From NCBI GenBank assembly GCA_022315425.1, contig JAIUPT010000050.1:496001-560000 (forward strand): DNA of 64,000 bases, in the 5' to 3' direction. Source of the stretch: Pseudevernia furfuracea. Its lineage: Eukaryota; Ascomycota; Lecanoromycetes; Lecanorales; Parmeliaceae. The notes beneath the pieces were generated by a model that was not told the origin of the DNA, did not search any database, and saw only the letters and a program-made list of their open reading frames with translations. The position numbers and the translations under genes were made by a program. This document shows, one piece after another, positions 10,294 to 23,542 of this stretch (within the stretch, counting starts at the first letter, position 1; each line of letters begins with the position of its first letter).

Positions 10294-13200
10294 TACAATT
10301 CTCTTCGCTTGTTGTGGAGGATCACCATCATTAACAGCAAATAGGCTTCTTGAAGACCGAGCGATGTTAGATGGAAGAAGGATGATGCACGCACCCTGAG
10401 ACCGAATCCTAGCGATTGAGGATGGGTTTTAGCCAGGGTGCATAGCCCACACATGGGTCTCGCTCAGCGCTTGCTTATACTAGTGGTCAATCAAGGCCTC
10501 AACCGGGGCCCCAAAACACCCAAGCCCACAAGCATGGAACTCAGCAACATCTCTATACGGCGAGATGTGTTTTGGTTAGATTAAGAAAATGGACGATGGA
10601 TGAAACGGGATGATATGCTACAAAGGAAACTCTACGGTACGACTTCGCGACTCGCGACACAGCCTTGGCATGGTCGACCAACTTAGGTATATGGGGGCCG
10701 CCTTTTAAAGAGATAGTCGCCCGCTGTATGAAGTTGTGGAGAGACTACTGGAGATGCTGACAATGCCAAAAGCCCCGCACAGGCCAGTCCACGATTCAAT
10801 TGGCGACATTACACAAGAGAAGTCAGCTGGTAGCAGGAGCAGGAGCGGAGAGCAACATGGCCCGATGGTACCGAGTACCTGGTACATAGCCTCAGGTTGC
10901 ATTGTGGCCGAAGTATTCGGTACCTGATCCCTCGAATGCGCTGGCAAAATCCTACGGGACACATCTTGCAGGATTTTTCGGTGTTTCAATTTTACCACAT
11001 GGCATGACGGCACCTCACACAGCCTCGAGCGGTCGATGAAACAACATTTTAAACGCCAGTGCGCTGATCACTGGTGGACTTTACCGAGCCGAGAGAAATC
11101 ATGCATAAACAATTCAACATGACCATGTTAGGACAAAAGATCATCTCATCATCAGCCTTGTCGCATTATTATTATTTTGTCTTTGAAATCTTGTCATGAA
11201 TAAGTCGGTAGGTAATATAATTGAACGCAGTCATCACTTCTGCCATTATTACAGTGTTATTTTATTCATTATCATTGATTGCTCTTCTCATTCTCTTCTC
11301 AGACGTGTATCTCCGTAAAGCTTCTCAGGCGCCGTCAACTGATCCTACAGGAATATTGCAAAAGGAGTACAGTACAGTAGTATGACGGAGGATGCTCGCT
11401 TGCTTGGTCACGCTAGGACCACCTGCATGTTCTTCCTTCCATTCCTCCGCTCTTCCCTTTTTCAGCCGCTTAATCCTACCCGCCAGTTCATCTTGACTCT
11501 TGACTCTTTTCGTCCCGACTCCCATCTGTCGAATCCTTCGGCGCAATCCGCGCTGTGTAAGGCTTTACCGTCGCAGAGGCTTCTTCTTTTGGAAATTAGT
11601 CACCATTAAAGATTAGAGCATAGGATGAGATGAATTAATTACCTAATTGCCCGAAGACGGCTAAGGTAGAGTAGTAGTACCGAAAAGGTCGCTAATTTTG
11701 GAATATTGGTCTAGACTCCTAGAGCATCGGCGTCTTTTGTCGCCGCTCGGTTGGCCGGGTCTGCTGAGTGCTGACCCCAATACCCCATGTACCTTACCAC
11801 CCTAACATCCTTTTTTAAGGGCTTCACAAGGTAATAATCCGACCTCGAGGTTACATACTCTACTTCAATACTACCATGATTAACAAACTATTAGGAGCTA
11901 CTCGGGGGCCACTCTGACGATTGCATTATGCATGCTGCATCTTAAGGGGAATTTGCGCCGACGTCTCGCCCTCGTGCGAGTTCGGGCATGGCCTTCTCCA
12001 CTTTCTAGCAGCTCCCTAGCGGCCATGTCTAGAGTACGGCCACCACTGGTGACATGCTACTACTGTATGTACAATAATCAGGAGTGCGAGCTGTCTCGTA
12101 TAATCATATGAAGGACGGTCAAGGAGTTAGCGAGCCGACTATGACCATTTGTACATACGCTACCTCCACCATGGTAGACGAAATTGTACCTGCGTCTTCT
12201 AGAGTACCTTTTGACAAGCCGGCATGAGGCGTGACTCGTATGTCTTTTGTAATCAAGGTAGGTTTGGACGAACTTGGGTTGAGTTTCGCTTCAGATATCC
12301 AGAAACCGTTGAGATCTGTGCATTGACAGAGACGGTCCCCGTAGTACGGAGTCCGTACCTTTAGGTTCCAGCGGCTGATCAGCACGCGGGAGGGGATATG
12401 ATGGTCTGATCGATACGAGGACGCGCACATTCCGCTACTTTCACTCCTCGTGCCTGCTTCGTACCTGGCCGGACATTCCCTGACACCAATGGTGCAAGCT
12501 ATGATTACAGTATTACGGAAGATTTACTGCGAGGATACACGAGACAAGGTACCCAGCAGGCAGACAGCCGATAGGTCCTTTCCGCCTGTAAGCTGTTCTT
12601 GAGCTGATCCTTTTCCCCGACCTGAAGGCGCTTAAAATGGGCCTATTTTGATCCTAAAGGGCGAGAGCCTCAGTCAGCTGCCATAATTAATCTAGATTTT
12701 TAAGTGCGGAGACCCATTTTCTGCAGTGTACAGCGTTGACGCTATGCTATCTTGAGCTACATCCTTTACGTGCTTTCTTAGGCCATCAAGCCTCGCTGTG
12801 AGCCAATGGGTCCCTGAACTCCCTGGGGCAGATCCGGGAAGCTTTCTGGCACAGCGAGGCGCTAAATTCTCCTCGAAAATGTGAAACAGCTAACAGGCTG
12901 AGCCCACTAAACTTAACTCCACCGTGATTGCGATCTTTTATATATCAATAATCACTCGCTTCAAGGATGATGTCAAAGACGTTGTCCGCAGCATCTGGCA
13001 CAGTCCATAAGACCGACACTCATATTTCATACGTTTGTTTAATTTCCTGCAGCACAGCCTACATCGTATACCTGTCTATTAATCTATGCTCCTCTCTACT
13101 ACTGCTTGTTTCTCAAGGACTGAACGACCTGCTTGACCTTGGGCTCGCATGCTTGTATTCGACCTTCGATACTGCCTATTCACACGTGGATCAACGCCCG

Positions 13201-13351
13201 GAGGAATCCTCAGGCATTCATAACCCGTTATATAAGAGTCAAGATTTGTCATTGAAGGGTCTATGCTGCTATTTGCTGTTGCTACAGCCCAGTCTTCATG
13301 CCTTTGGACCAGTACTATAGCTCTGGCGTCGAGGTTATCTTCCCAAGCCAG
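10294..13351. other. Long intergenic region, no convincing gene
   Basis: Three kilobases hold only short ORFs, the longest an ATG-led frame of 117 codons (12967-13320) without protein-like pattern. A minus-strand stretch at 11400-11546 (GVGTKRVKSQDELAG then Lys/Glu-rich) has some coding character but no clean start; an upstream ATG near 11595 would need a 33-nt intron. AT-rich tracts occur near 11140-11280. Nothing else is supported. Confidence 0.4.
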
Positions 13352-14546
13352 ATGATGAATCCCCACCACTTCTCCGAGCCTGAATGGCATCCAACTCCTC
13401 TCGTATGTCTCTTCCACTCCTTGATTCTGATCTTCAACTCACGGGATACAGGTACCTTTACATCCACATGACTTCGACCACACGCCATACTCATCAGCTC
13501 CTCACATACCACCACCAATATCGATCACCCATCCATCTCACGTAGTGCCGTTCTCGCGGCCGAAGAGCAGTCCGAGCACATTTGGACCGAACGTGGAGGA
13601 TTTGCTTTTCACAGAGAATCCCTTCCGTATAAAGACTGAGGACTATGCACCCCCGATGTTCTCCATGTCACCACAACCAGTACCCTCAACCAAGACGCCG
13701 AGTCCATACTACAGCGGGGACTACCCAGCATCGAACCCCAGTGCTTCGCCAGGCCGGCATGGACCAGTGCCAATAGCCCCAGATCCAGTCGGTCTCCGAC
13801 AAATGCAGACCCTTAAGCGCATGCGAGAGGATGAAGAATACTCCGAGTACGGTCAGAAAAAGCGAAAGCGCGCCCCCTCGCAAGCAGGTCCTGTCGAGCT
13901 GAACGAGGAAGAGCAACTGCTCCTCAAACTGAAGGAAGAAGAAAATCTGCCTTGGAAAGACATCGCCGTGCGATTCCAGACCGATCTCGGCAAATCTTAC
14001 CAAGTGCCTGCGCTGCAGATGCGTTTCAAAAGATTGCGCGAGCGTATGAGAACCTGGACGGAAACTGATGTATGCAGGCACCTTTGATCTCTTTTGTTAC
14101 ATCCCTCCATGATGATGATCTGATCCTGAGACACAGGTTCAAGCCCTCGAACAAGCTTACGATTACTGGGAGAAGTTTCAGTTCGACATCATCGCCGCAA
14201 AGGTAAGCCCACCTTGCCTTAAACAGTCGATGATGCGGTGGCGGAAACCCTGCTCTCGGACATCTGAGACTCCCGCACGTCGCTCAAATGTTCCACTTTC
14301 TGGAGAAGGGGCCAGCGCTAACGTCTTTTGATTAATCAGATGCTGGACTTTGGCGCATCAGAACGCTGGCCTGCCAAATACTGCGCTCGGAAATGGGAGG
14401 AGATACACCCAGGAAGAGGGCCTTTCTCGACACCCTCCAACTTTCTCCAGGACCCTTGGGATGCCACAAGCCCCGTGGAGTCGTTGAGTCATAGTCACAG
14501 CCCAAGGCAGACGCAATTTGCTCATAGCCCACGGCAAACGCTGTGA
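13352..14546 (+). CDS. Myb/SANT-like DNA-binding protein
   Basis: Four exons join in phase: 13352-13402, 13452-14069, 14137-14202 and 14340-14546, giving 313 aa. Introns are 49, 67 and 137 bp with GTATGT, GTATGC and GTAAGC donors. The first exon MMNPHHFSEPEWHPTP is needed because the second exon has no ATG before its conserved part. Residues to about 155 are Pro/Ser-rich; a basic GQKKRKRAP cluster could be a nuclear signal. The core NEEEQLLLKLKEEENLPWKDI, then QMRFKRLRERMRTW and LEQAYDYWEKFQFDII, has the tryptophan and helix spacing of tandem SANT/Myb-like folds seen in uncharacterised fungal transcription factors. The target is unknown. The tail repeats HSPRQT. Confidence 0.8.
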
Positions 14547-14907
14547 GGGGACTGCGATGGAACACAAACCTACTTTTCGAAGGACCAACGCCATCCTTGG
14601 ATGGTCTCGAGGTTCAGTAAACTATCGCGATCCATCATCTTACGTTTGGTGAACGTGCCACCTCACTACGGCGACGCCGGCGGCGGAATAAGCCGAGAGA
14701 AAAGACAGAGTTATCGGTGTATAAAGGGGTTGGACTTAACGAACATAGATTACCCGTCGACGTGGATGCATATTATTGTCGGCGAGCGTTCGGCGAGCTG
14801 TTTTTGCATACTATGATACCATTGGTCTACCGTTTGACGTATGCTACGAGTTTTCTTGGGTGGCTTTCTTGCGAGCGTCGTGGACTGATTGCATGGGTCC
14901 GGCGCAG

Positions 14908-14941
14908 TCATCATCCTCATCATCATCATCATCATCATCAT
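14908..14941. repeat. (TCA)n microsatellite
   Basis: About eleven near-perfect TCA/CAT triplets downstream of the Myb-like gene. Confidence 0.9.
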
Positions 14942-15621
14942 CGCCAATCTGTCATCATGATCCTACATATTGTATTACTATCCGTATCTATTTAACGACC
15001 TCCACACATATTACGACAATGCTAAGCCAAAACACCGAGTGCTGCGATCCACTCTGCTGGAAAGCGAATCACTTTCGTTTGAAACCCTTTGTAGGCCTCA
15101 GCGTGAAACTCGTCAAAAAATCCTTTCTTTCCTCCTTGTTTTTCACCCTCAACCACAGAGTTGCAGCAATGATAAATCTTCTTGGTCATCGTGCCTCACT
15201 CGCTAGCGTTTTTTACTTTTACGCCTCTTCCTGTTTGCTGAATCAGCAATTGCCAAAAAAAACCAAAAAAAAATTCACATCTTATTATGAGGCGCACGTC
15301 CCCTAAGGCTCCAGCTGAGAAAAGAGCCTCTGGCGAAAAACTTTAAAAATGAGAAAGGGGACCTTCTGACCGCCGGTAGCCGATCTCCACAATTAGGAAT
15401 ACTGTAAGACCGATTGTGTAACAGCATATCATCACAGTAAGAAATGAATCTAAAAATCTAATCGAAGTGCAGATTTCTTTTTCAAGTGAGGCTGACAAGT
15501 TGTAAGTTTTTGGCGTGAAAAGGTGTACTGTCGCCAATTATTGGCTGAAAATGTTAGTGATTAGTACTCTACCTACCTAAGGTACCTTGGATATCACACA
15601 CAAATCAATAATAATGCCACC

Positions 15622-15663
15622 TCATAATAATAGTAATAACAGTAATAGTGATAGTAATAGTAA
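15622..15663. repeat. Imperfect (TAA/TAG)n microsatellite
   Basis: A run of TAATAATAGTAATA-type triplets with point changes. Confidence 0.75.
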
Positions 15664-18433
15664 AGGGAATGAAAATGATACGTTACCCCAACCTCTTTTT
15701 TTTTTAATCCAGGTAGCGGTTGATTGATCGATTTTGGACTTGCGCGCGCCTTGATTTTTCAACAATAATGCCCCCGATGGATTTGAATATACCTATTGGT
15801 TGATTTTGAATTGGAAAATGCGACCCTTTACGGACCCCATCGTTACTACCTTACTCTCTGCAGGTTGCGATGCGGAGTAGCATCCACAAGAAAAAAGTGC
15901 CGATCAAACCAAATATCCCCCGCCATGATTTTCCTCAAACACGGCTCTTACACTTGTGAAATGCGTACCTGAAGATCATTATTACCTGGTTTTGATTATT
16001 ACTTTATTTTTACCATTAGGTGGTATTATTGGTGCGAGGTGTGTATACCTATGTAGGTCAGGGTTAGGTGGGTAACGGTGGCACACACAGCCTTGCGGTG
16101 TGGTGGCCTTTAATTTCCCCGACTAGGGGGAGGGGCCCAGGGGGCGCCCGCTCAGCCACGGAAAGTGGAGCGATTGGAGAGGTTGATTAGATAGTGGGGA
16201 TGAGGGTGTTAGGTAAGAGTGAGCGCATGGAGGCGATTGGTCGGTGGGGAACGGCCATTGGGGATTGTTTCGAAACGGAGACCTTTTTGGTTTGGAGGCG
16301 GGATGATGTCGCGCTCGTTTATTTAGACCCTTCTGGCTCTACTCTACTGAATGTGCTCTTTTGGATTTTTCTTCTTTCGCATCGTTTCCGAGGAATGGCT
16401 CGATGGCGAGGATTGTGGTTGTACTCGTGATGTTCTTTTCATGGCTTGCAGGTGTAGGGATTCTGTCAGCGGTAGGCGAGATTGCATGCGTGAGGCTTTG
16501 GAAATTGAGCAGATCTATCTTTGGGGTAGGGGCATTGGCTCTATGATTAGGGACGGAGAAAGTATCTTATTCGAACTGTTGAAGCTGGAGAGTACGTACT
16601 TTACTGTACCGCTTACGCCACAATCACAAGAAGGAACAATTCTCTACGCGCTCCTCAATTTTTCGTGTTTATCGCTGTCTGCCTGAGGCATTCCTCGTAT
16701 TCATTTTGTTTCACGATCTGGTTAGCCAAAGTCTGACATCCTCAGTATACATATTACTTCCAAATTCCGCCTCACTCGTATTCCTGTGCTCGTCTTGACT
16801 CAAAGTCAAGGCGTCCCATCGCTGTCCTCGTGTCTTTACGTGACTTACAATTTAACTGAACTTGTGGCTTCAATATGTGCACCTATAACGTAGGGTACTT
16901 CGTATACACGACGATAAGTAAGCGTACAATGAGGGCTCCACTCAATTCCAGGTCTCGACTCAATCCCCCGGCAAGGTCGCCGAGAATGGGTCGATTGCAC
17001 GATTTGTTAATACGACCGTGACCCTTGTGCTTCCTTGAAAAGCTCGTTAGGACTCACTGGAACAAGCGAAGGGTCAATTGCTTACAACGAAACGCGGACA
17101 ATCAGCTCTGCCATTTAATTCCCGCTAACTGTCTTCTCTACTGTGGTTTTCTCACAAACTTCTCGATTGCATCTCGAGCTTTCTGGAAGTGCGAATACCA
17201 CATTTGCTATCTCTGCAGTGGCGACACAAGTGAGTCTGAAAAAAATGTCAATCAAAGTGCTCAAGTCCTATCAGGAAGCAGTGTGGTCTGGAGAAGCCGG
17301 TGTCTGGAAGGGCCATAGACCTGACTGCATGGCGATATCACGAGTCGGTGTGGGCTCTTTATAAGGAGGATCCTATTAGAAGAGTTGGTTGGAGCATCTG
17401 TGCATATTGAATAAGGCAACTGCAGGGCTCGAAGGGAGAGTTACTCCATGAGCGCGAGAAATGCGACCCTATCCGGATTGAACTGTGTTCTCATGTCTTG
17501 CAGTGCCATCCGTTGGGATTAATCTCAGAACAGTCAATGAACGACTAAGATATGGCCCTCATCTCTTGACCTGAAGCCCGTTTATGCCCCGGTTTCTGGG
17601 CTGCCAAGCTTTTTGTAACGTTCACTTGGTGGCAAGACCTTATCCACGATCGTATCAGCTCAATTTAAATGCTGTGCCAAGACCTGTAGAACGACCTTTC
17701 CACCGCCTGAAGGCAGTGTTATGGCACGCACTGCCACTGATGCTGTAGACCTATATACGATACAGCTACAGCGTGGGTTTGTATTCCCTCAGAGGCACAC
17801 TATCGGCGCGTTGTTAAAATAGCACGCGTCTTTTCACGAGGGGTCGAAAAAAACGTTGCTACGTACTCCTCTTTGCAAAACCCTTGGCGGGAGCGTCCCG
17901 CTATTGCTGGAACCACCGCCAAATGCAAGCAGAAGATACTTTCGACATATAGACGTCACAGTAGCTTCCTAATTAGACTAGATTTAAGGTTATTCAACTA
18001 ACGGAACACATACATACCTATAGAGGGGCCCTTTGTAGACTATATCGTCGTCGCCATGACACGTCCTTAAGAGATAGATGATCGAAGACAGCGTCTCTGA
18101 TCGAGATATGTTATCTATTGCAAATGCGAACTAGAGCTAGTTAGGGAGTGGGATCCGGCTGGGCAAGGCGTGGGGGTGTCCGGTATGAACCAATCCTTTG
18201 ACCTTTCCACCCTCCTTTTTGGGCAAATATTCATGCCGCCAAGTCAGTAGACTGAGACCGTTCTGCATTACCGTTGAATTCGCATCGGAGCTTCGCTTGA
18301 TAGGCTTGATTGCGATTAGCATCATGAGTGCCCTGCGTCAGGGACGGGAGGATGAGGGGAATGGCCAGCGGGACGTGATACTTCAAAGCTTCGAGCAGCC
18401 TGCAGTATCTCGAGGTCCACTGCCCACTTCGCC

Positions 18434-20419
18434 ATGCAGGTCAAAGCTCTGAGTATCCACTGTGCGTGCCTGGCTCTCGGATTGGCCAATGCCTCACCCT
18501 TCCAGAAGCGTAATGGCACGTGCCAGAAGACCAAAGTTGCCATTCTGTGAGTCTCTGACACGGTCAGTTGATATCGATGCTGATTGTTTCCCTATAGTGG
18601 TGCGGGTACAGCAGGAATAACCGCTGCTGTATGTACCTCTCAAATCACAAATTATCCCAACCCAAACACTTGAACTGACGCCCTACAGCAAGCTCTCTCC
18701 AATGCCTCTGTAACGGACTTTTTGATCATAGAATACAATAGTGTTATCGGAGGAAGAGTTGCTCATACCACGTTTGGCGCAGAAAATCAATCCTACACCG
18801 TAGAATTGGGGGCCAATTGGGTATGCTAAGTCCCAGAGAGGAGTGGCAGGACCGCCTTACTGAACCTCCTTACCATAGGTTCAAGGCATATTTACGCCTG
18901 GAGGCCCGGTCAACCCAATATGGACATTGGTATGCTATTACCGGGTTCATGTTGTCTGACATTGTATGAGCTGAACGGGAATGATAGGCCGAGCTTTCAA
19001 ACTTAACGAACACGTGTGTCTCACATTGCAACAATCTTTCGGGCTGAATCTAATATTTCAAGCTATTCCAACTATTCCTCGATTGAGACATTCAACCAGA
19101 ATGGTGCTGTAGATTTCACAGATCTGATTGATGATTATGAGGGGGATCCATATTCGACTGTGGAGCAAGATGCGGGATACATCCTGAGCGACAACCTACA
19201 AGATCGTAGTTTTCGATCTGGGCTAAGCCTTGCAGGCTGGAAACCGGGCAATGACATGGAAGCCCAAGCAGTTGAATGGTGGGAGTTTGACTGGGAGTAT
19301 GGCCAAAGTCCGGTTGGTGCTCCAAGAGCCCAACTAAGATATTGAGCTGATCAAAGACAGGAATTAAGCTCTCAGGAATTTGCTATTGTCAACTATGTGA
19401 GCTTATACCATTTCCTTCTCCTTCTACGTCAACTAATTAACCTTAGAACACGACTTTCTATCAATACTCGGACGCGAATAACTACGTCTTCGATTCCCGT
19501 GGCTTCAATGTCTTCATACGACGTGAAGCATCGACTTTCTTGACTGCGAACGACCCAAGACTGTTGCTCAACACGATCGTCACGAACGTGTCCTACAGCG
19601 ACAAGGGTGTGACGGTATATAATAAAGATGGAAGTTGTGTCGAGGCTGACTATGCGATCTGCACATTCTCGTAGGCTCCGATACCCTCCGTGATCCTTGG
19701 ATACTACTGACAAAAGTAGTGTTGGTGTTCTGCAGAATGATGCCGTGGCCTTTTCTCCGGCCTTCCCTTCTTGGAAACAGTTGGGTATCGAGACCTTTTC
19801 AATAGCCACGTATACCAAGATCTTCCTGCAGTTTCCTCCCGATCAAGTGTTCTGGAACACATCCTACCAATTCTTTCTCTACGCCGACCCTAATGAGCGT
19901 GGCTATTACCCTGTCTGGCAATCCCTAGATGGCCCGGGCTTTCTCCCAGGCTCAGGTATCATTTTCGTGACCGTCGTGCAAGATCAAAGCTATGTGATAG
20001 AGAATCAAGATGATGCGACTACAAAGGCCCAAGTCCTGGACGTGCTACGGGACATGTTCGGCGCTGAAACTGTCCCCGAACCAATAGCATTCATGTACCC
20101 ACGTTGGAGCTTGGAGCCATGGGCCTATGGCAGCTATTCCAATTGGCCTCCTGGAACCAGTCTGGAAATGCACGAAAATCTCAGAGCAAACATCGGCCGA
20201 CTTTATTTCGCTGGTGAAGCAACGAGTACGGAATACTTCGGCTTTCTGCATGGGGCCTGGTTCGAGGGCCAGGCTGTAGGGATGGAAATTGCTGATTGCT
20301 TGAAGGGGAATTGCACTGGTGAGGTGCATTACAATGTGCTACACGGAACAACGCCAGCTCGTGAGTACGATATTGAGAACGGATGGGACGTCACAAGCTT
20401 TCAAACGAACGGCTTTTAG
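18434..20419 (+). CDS. Secreted FAD-dependent amine (polyamine) oxidase
   Basis: Nine exons join in phase to 520 aa: 18434-18546, 18598-18628, 18689-18820, 18879-18929, 18988-19013, 19063-19312, 19361-19396, 19447-19670 and 19720-20419. Introns are 48-60 bp. The N-terminus is a signal peptide (LSIHCACLALGLANA). The dinucleotide-binding fold follows: VAILGAGTAGITAA, then the GGRVAHT motif. The C-terminal FAD motif is GRLYFAGEATSTEYFG with HGAWFEGQ. This is the arrangement of flavin amine oxidases that oxidise spermine and spermidine, releasing H2O2. Fungal secreted members are common. Internal segments QDRSFRSGLSLAGW and GYYPVWQSLD agree with that group. The gene looks intact. Substrate choice cannot be read from sequence. 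Short exons (26, 31 and 36 nt) are unusual for this window. Confidence 0.9.
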
Positions 20420-20969
20420 AAATAGTGGCGCCCCTAATGATGGGCTCCACACGACCTCTTTGCATATTTGCAATGAACATACATTTTCCCTCAATTTCAC
20501 CAATTTCGCTTTTAAAGTACACCCTTCTGCCATGAAAATACTATTAACAAGCCCAGGCGTGCTCTGGACCTCAGGCTTGCGCCGCTCTCAACGCCCGACT
20601 AACGCCTTATCCACTTGGCATATTCTCATGTCTCTAATGTCCTCGTGGCCGCCGCATGAGACCGCTTCTGTGATCATAATAAAGTTGAGTGGCGTGTGGA
20701 TCGGACAGATTAATTAAGTTGAGCCAATATGCGGGCTTTGCGCAACTGACACTTCCAAGAAAATGGGCTTTTCCACTTGGCGCTCCGAAGAAACTCATCT
20801 TCCCCTTCCTCCGCTCAAAAGCTCGAGCTTCCTCCATCCTCCACCTTCTCTTCACGCTCGACATTCCTACAAAACGAAGGAAGCCGCAAGCTTTGTGATC
20901 AGCAACATAGTGACAAAATTGGCACGCGTAGCGTTCTCAGAAAATCAGCCTTTACCTCTCACTGCAGTC
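20420..20969. promoter_or_regulatory. Spacer and 5' leader of the 20970 gene
   Basis: The downstream ORF is open back to an ATG at 20763, but those 69 codons look like translated leader (Ser/Pro/His-rich), so I place the start at 20970. Nothing else is recognised. Confidence 0.4.
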
Positions 20970-22865
20970 ATGGATCGTCACTGCTCCCGCCAGTCACCCT
21001 ACCAACCATCTGCCGACCAAGTATACCTAGATTACTTACGTTTGGAGAGGCGAGATGATGGTATAGACGAGCGCTTCAGAGCGCTCGATTTAAGCTCACG
21101 ACCTTTGTCGGCATTTGAACTTGAAGAACATCACAAACGTAAAGCTTGTCTCAAAGAAGATGCAAACGATCGATGGTCCCAAATTGAACGGATGCACACG
21201 GTGGAAAAACGCGCTTTCACAGCGTTGCATCGGTGTAAGTTCCCTCCAGCGAAGACAAATAATGGGAAGGAAAATACCTATCGACAGCCGCCCGGAGGAG
21301 TTCTCCGACATTCGCAACCAAAGCCTAGACCACGTCCTCTGGACCTCGCAAACGAAGACTATGGGCAGCGGCAGAGTCTAGGAACAAGGCGTTCGGAGCG
21401 TGGGTATCTCGGGTTTGAGATTGCTGACCAGAAAAGGAGACTGGCAAGAATGGGTCTTGGTGGCCGACAATCCCATGGGGAGAGTGCAATACCACAGAAA
21501 ACACTCCCACTTCCTATACTAGAGCCCACTGACCACCTTATTTTCTCACGAACTTGCGCTCCAAAGGTGGGACCTGTTCAGCAAATGCAGTCCACATCGA
21601 AAGTCCAAGAAATGCAAAAAGAGACTCTAGCTTGTGGTCAACTGGTACAGGAACACACTAGTGATGTCTTGTTGGAGGTTCAAGCTAGCCAGGAGGCCGG
21701 ACAGCGGAAGCTTGCTCAACAGAAGCGCGAACAGCAGAAGGTACAGCTTCCTACTGCAAAGCTTGGCAATCTGTACCCAGGTCCCACGAGGATTCCCGGC
21801 ATCTTGCCACCAATCCGCATCGTACACGACGACGACGACATGGATCAGAGCATAATGTCTGAGCTGGCACTTTCAGTGCATCTCAGGTCTAAGATGGCTT
21901 CCCAAGAAGCTTACCGCAAGTACAAAGAAGAGAAGGAGCGAAAGAACGGGAAGGATGAACATGAACGCCGTAAGGCTGCGTCGTCGGTTCCAAGGTCTGA
22001 GAATACCAGGACCGAATATTTCAAGTATCTGCTTGCTAGTACCAACAAAGCGCTGGAGCAAAAAGTCGAAGTTGCGAAGGTTGGAGCGGCTAAGACGGAA
22101 AATGAGACCCTTCGGGCTCAGTCGCAGCAGCCGTACAAGGGCCCAGAAGATGCTTACGAAGCCAGTCTAAGGCGCGGAAGACTCTTTTGGGATAAGTATG
22201 ACAAGAGTTACCCGATACCCAGGCAGTCAGATGGGACTCACTGCTCTCACAGTCTTGACTCTCTTGACTCTGCCTCCGTAGAGCCGCTAATTGCAAGCCC
22301 AGACCATCCAATAGGCGCGGACGAAGTGGTACGTCACACTGGAATTTCTCCGAGAGAAGTACCACTGGACCTTTCTCGAATAAACGACCTTCGCGCTGCA
22401 GTTGAGGCAATCGATAAAATTTCTGGTAACCTGTTGGAAAGCCCCAAGACTTCCTCTGGCCATGAAGAATCACCACTTCCCGAACCTTCAACCGTCTCCA
22501 TCCTGCGGAATAGGGAAGAGTGTGCAATAAAACTTGCAAGTCTCTCTCCTGTCATTTACGAAGACCCGTCAGGCAAGGTTCCAAGACAGGCTGTGTCTCC
22601 GTTGCCCATTGCGCAGGCCGAGCATGACGACACGAGCGCCGAAACGAGAGAGGACGAAGCAAGTATTGAAGATGGGGTTGAAGTTGCGCCGCTGGAAGAC
22701 ATTGATATACGATTGAGTTGGGAAGAGGTCGATGATAGCCTTGGGGATGATGGGTGGAGTGATGTCGAGCAAGACTTGGCGGATAATGAGTGGACGGCCA
22801 GTTCGAGCTCATCGGATGTGGAATGGGCTTCTGATATTGCGTCTGAGGGTGCATTTGATTGTTGA
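20970..22865 (+). CDS. Large hypothetical protein, disordered with coiled coil and acidic tail
   Basis: A single exon of 631 aa starts at the ATG at 20970 (MDRHCSRQSPYQPSADQ). Early helices carry LDYLRLERRDDGIDERF and FELEEHHKRKACLKED. A Gln/Lys/Glu-rich coiled coil lies near residues 230-270 (QASQEAGQRKLAQQKREQQ), and a charged helix near residues 310-350. The C-terminus from about residue 560 is strongly acidic and ends in alternating Asp/Ser/Trp. No enzyme motif, membrane segment or signal peptide is present. I do not recognise a family. The acidic tail and coiled coil would suit a scaffold or regulatory factor, but that is inference only. Confidence 0.75.
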   Translation: MDRHCSRQSPYQPSADQVYLDYLRLERRDDGIDERFRALDLSSRPLSAFELEEHHKRKACLKEDANDRWSQIERMHTVEKRAFTALHRCKFPPAKTNNGKENTYRQPPGGVLRHSQPKPRPRPLDLANEDYGQRQSLGTRRSERGYLGFEIADQKRRLARMGLGGRQSHGESAIPQKTLPLPILEPTDHLIFSRTCAPKVGPVQQMQSTSKVQEMQKETLACGQLVQEHTSDVLLEVQASQEAGQRKLAQQKREQQKVQLPTAKLGNLYPGPTRIPGILPPIRIVHDDDDMDQSIMSELALSVHLRSKMASQEAYRKYKEEKERKNGKDEHERRKAASSVPRSENTRTEYFKYLLASTNKALEQKVEVAKVGAAKTENETLRAQSQQPYKGPEDAYEASLRRGRLFWDKYDKSYPIPRQSDGTHCSHSLDSLDSASVEPLIASPDHPIGADEVVRHTGISPREVPLDLSRINDLRAAVEAIDKISGNLLESPKTSSGHEESPLPEPSTVSILRNREECAIKLASLSPVIYEDPSGKVPRQAVSPLPIAQAEHDDTSAETREDEASIEDGVEVAPLEDIDIRLSWEEVDDSLGDDGWSDVEQDLADNEWTASSSSSDVEWASDIASEGAFDC

Positions 22866-23063
22866 GGAATAGAACATTGCGATGATTATGCATCTTGTAC
22901 GTCTACTTCTCTTGTACATATTGTGTTCTTCCAAGTCTAAAATTATGGGCTATGATCATCAGTATGACATTGTTTCATTCACAGCTATCGTTTGCTTCAT
23001 CCATCTAAGTCAATGCTAGGTGGGGTGTACTTTAAATTGTTGATTGTGTTCTATGGTTTGTCT

Positions 23064-23092
23064 GCTTGCTTGCTTGCTTTGCTTGCTTGCCT
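23064..23092. repeat. (TGCT)n microsatellite
   Basis: Seven GCTT-type tetranucleotides with one interruption. Confidence 0.85.
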
Positions 23093-23361
23093 ATTTGTTT
23101 GACAAATATCAATCAGTCAAATAGATACTCATCTTTAATTTTATCACCGTAACTTCTACCATATATAAGAAATATCCTAACCGATCGTCTACAAAGGTAC
23201 ATAGCTTCTAGCAATAGGGTGCTTAGGGTGTATTTCCCATTAATATAGGTAGTTGCTCTAATTCTGTATTCATTCTGTGCACTATTGTGTCTTGGGAACG
23301 AAATCACTTCTCATGGTCACTGTACCTGGTGGTACCTTGTCTGCGTCCTAAGACAGTGACA

Positions 23362-23527
23362 TGAATGCGTTCTTCACTTTTTTAAGGGTGTCACTCTCAC
23401 TCCCAGCCGTCCCGACGTGAATGCGTTCTTCACTTTTTTAAGGGTGTCACTCTCACTCCCAGCCGTCCCGACGTGAATGCGTTCTTCACTCTTTCGAGGG
23501 TGTCACTCTCACTCCCAGTCGTCCCAG
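23362..23527. repeat. 56-bp tandem repeat, about three copies
   Basis: TGAATGCGTTCTTCACT recurs at 23362, 23418 and 23474. The first two copies are nearly identical; the third has C/T changes and an end variant. The array stops about 20 bp before a TATA-like sequence. Confidence 0.9.
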
Positions 23528-23542
23528 CCGTCACCGTTCTCT

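Larger units (their letters stand above)
14547..18433. other. Long AT-rich intergenic region with microsatellites
   Basis: ORFs up to 176 codons occur but consist of microsatellite translation and low-complexity sequence. Short repeats at 14908-14941 and 15622-15663 are listed separately. I see no protein domain, tRNA fold or element terminus. Confidence 0.45.

Noticed and set aside
12967..13320. 117-codon ORF upstream of the Myb-like gene
   Set aside because: No protein-like pattern; more likely leader or promoter sequence of the Myb gene.
14776..15306. 176-codon ORF
   Set aside because: Built around a TCA microsatellite and AT-rich low-complexity sequence.
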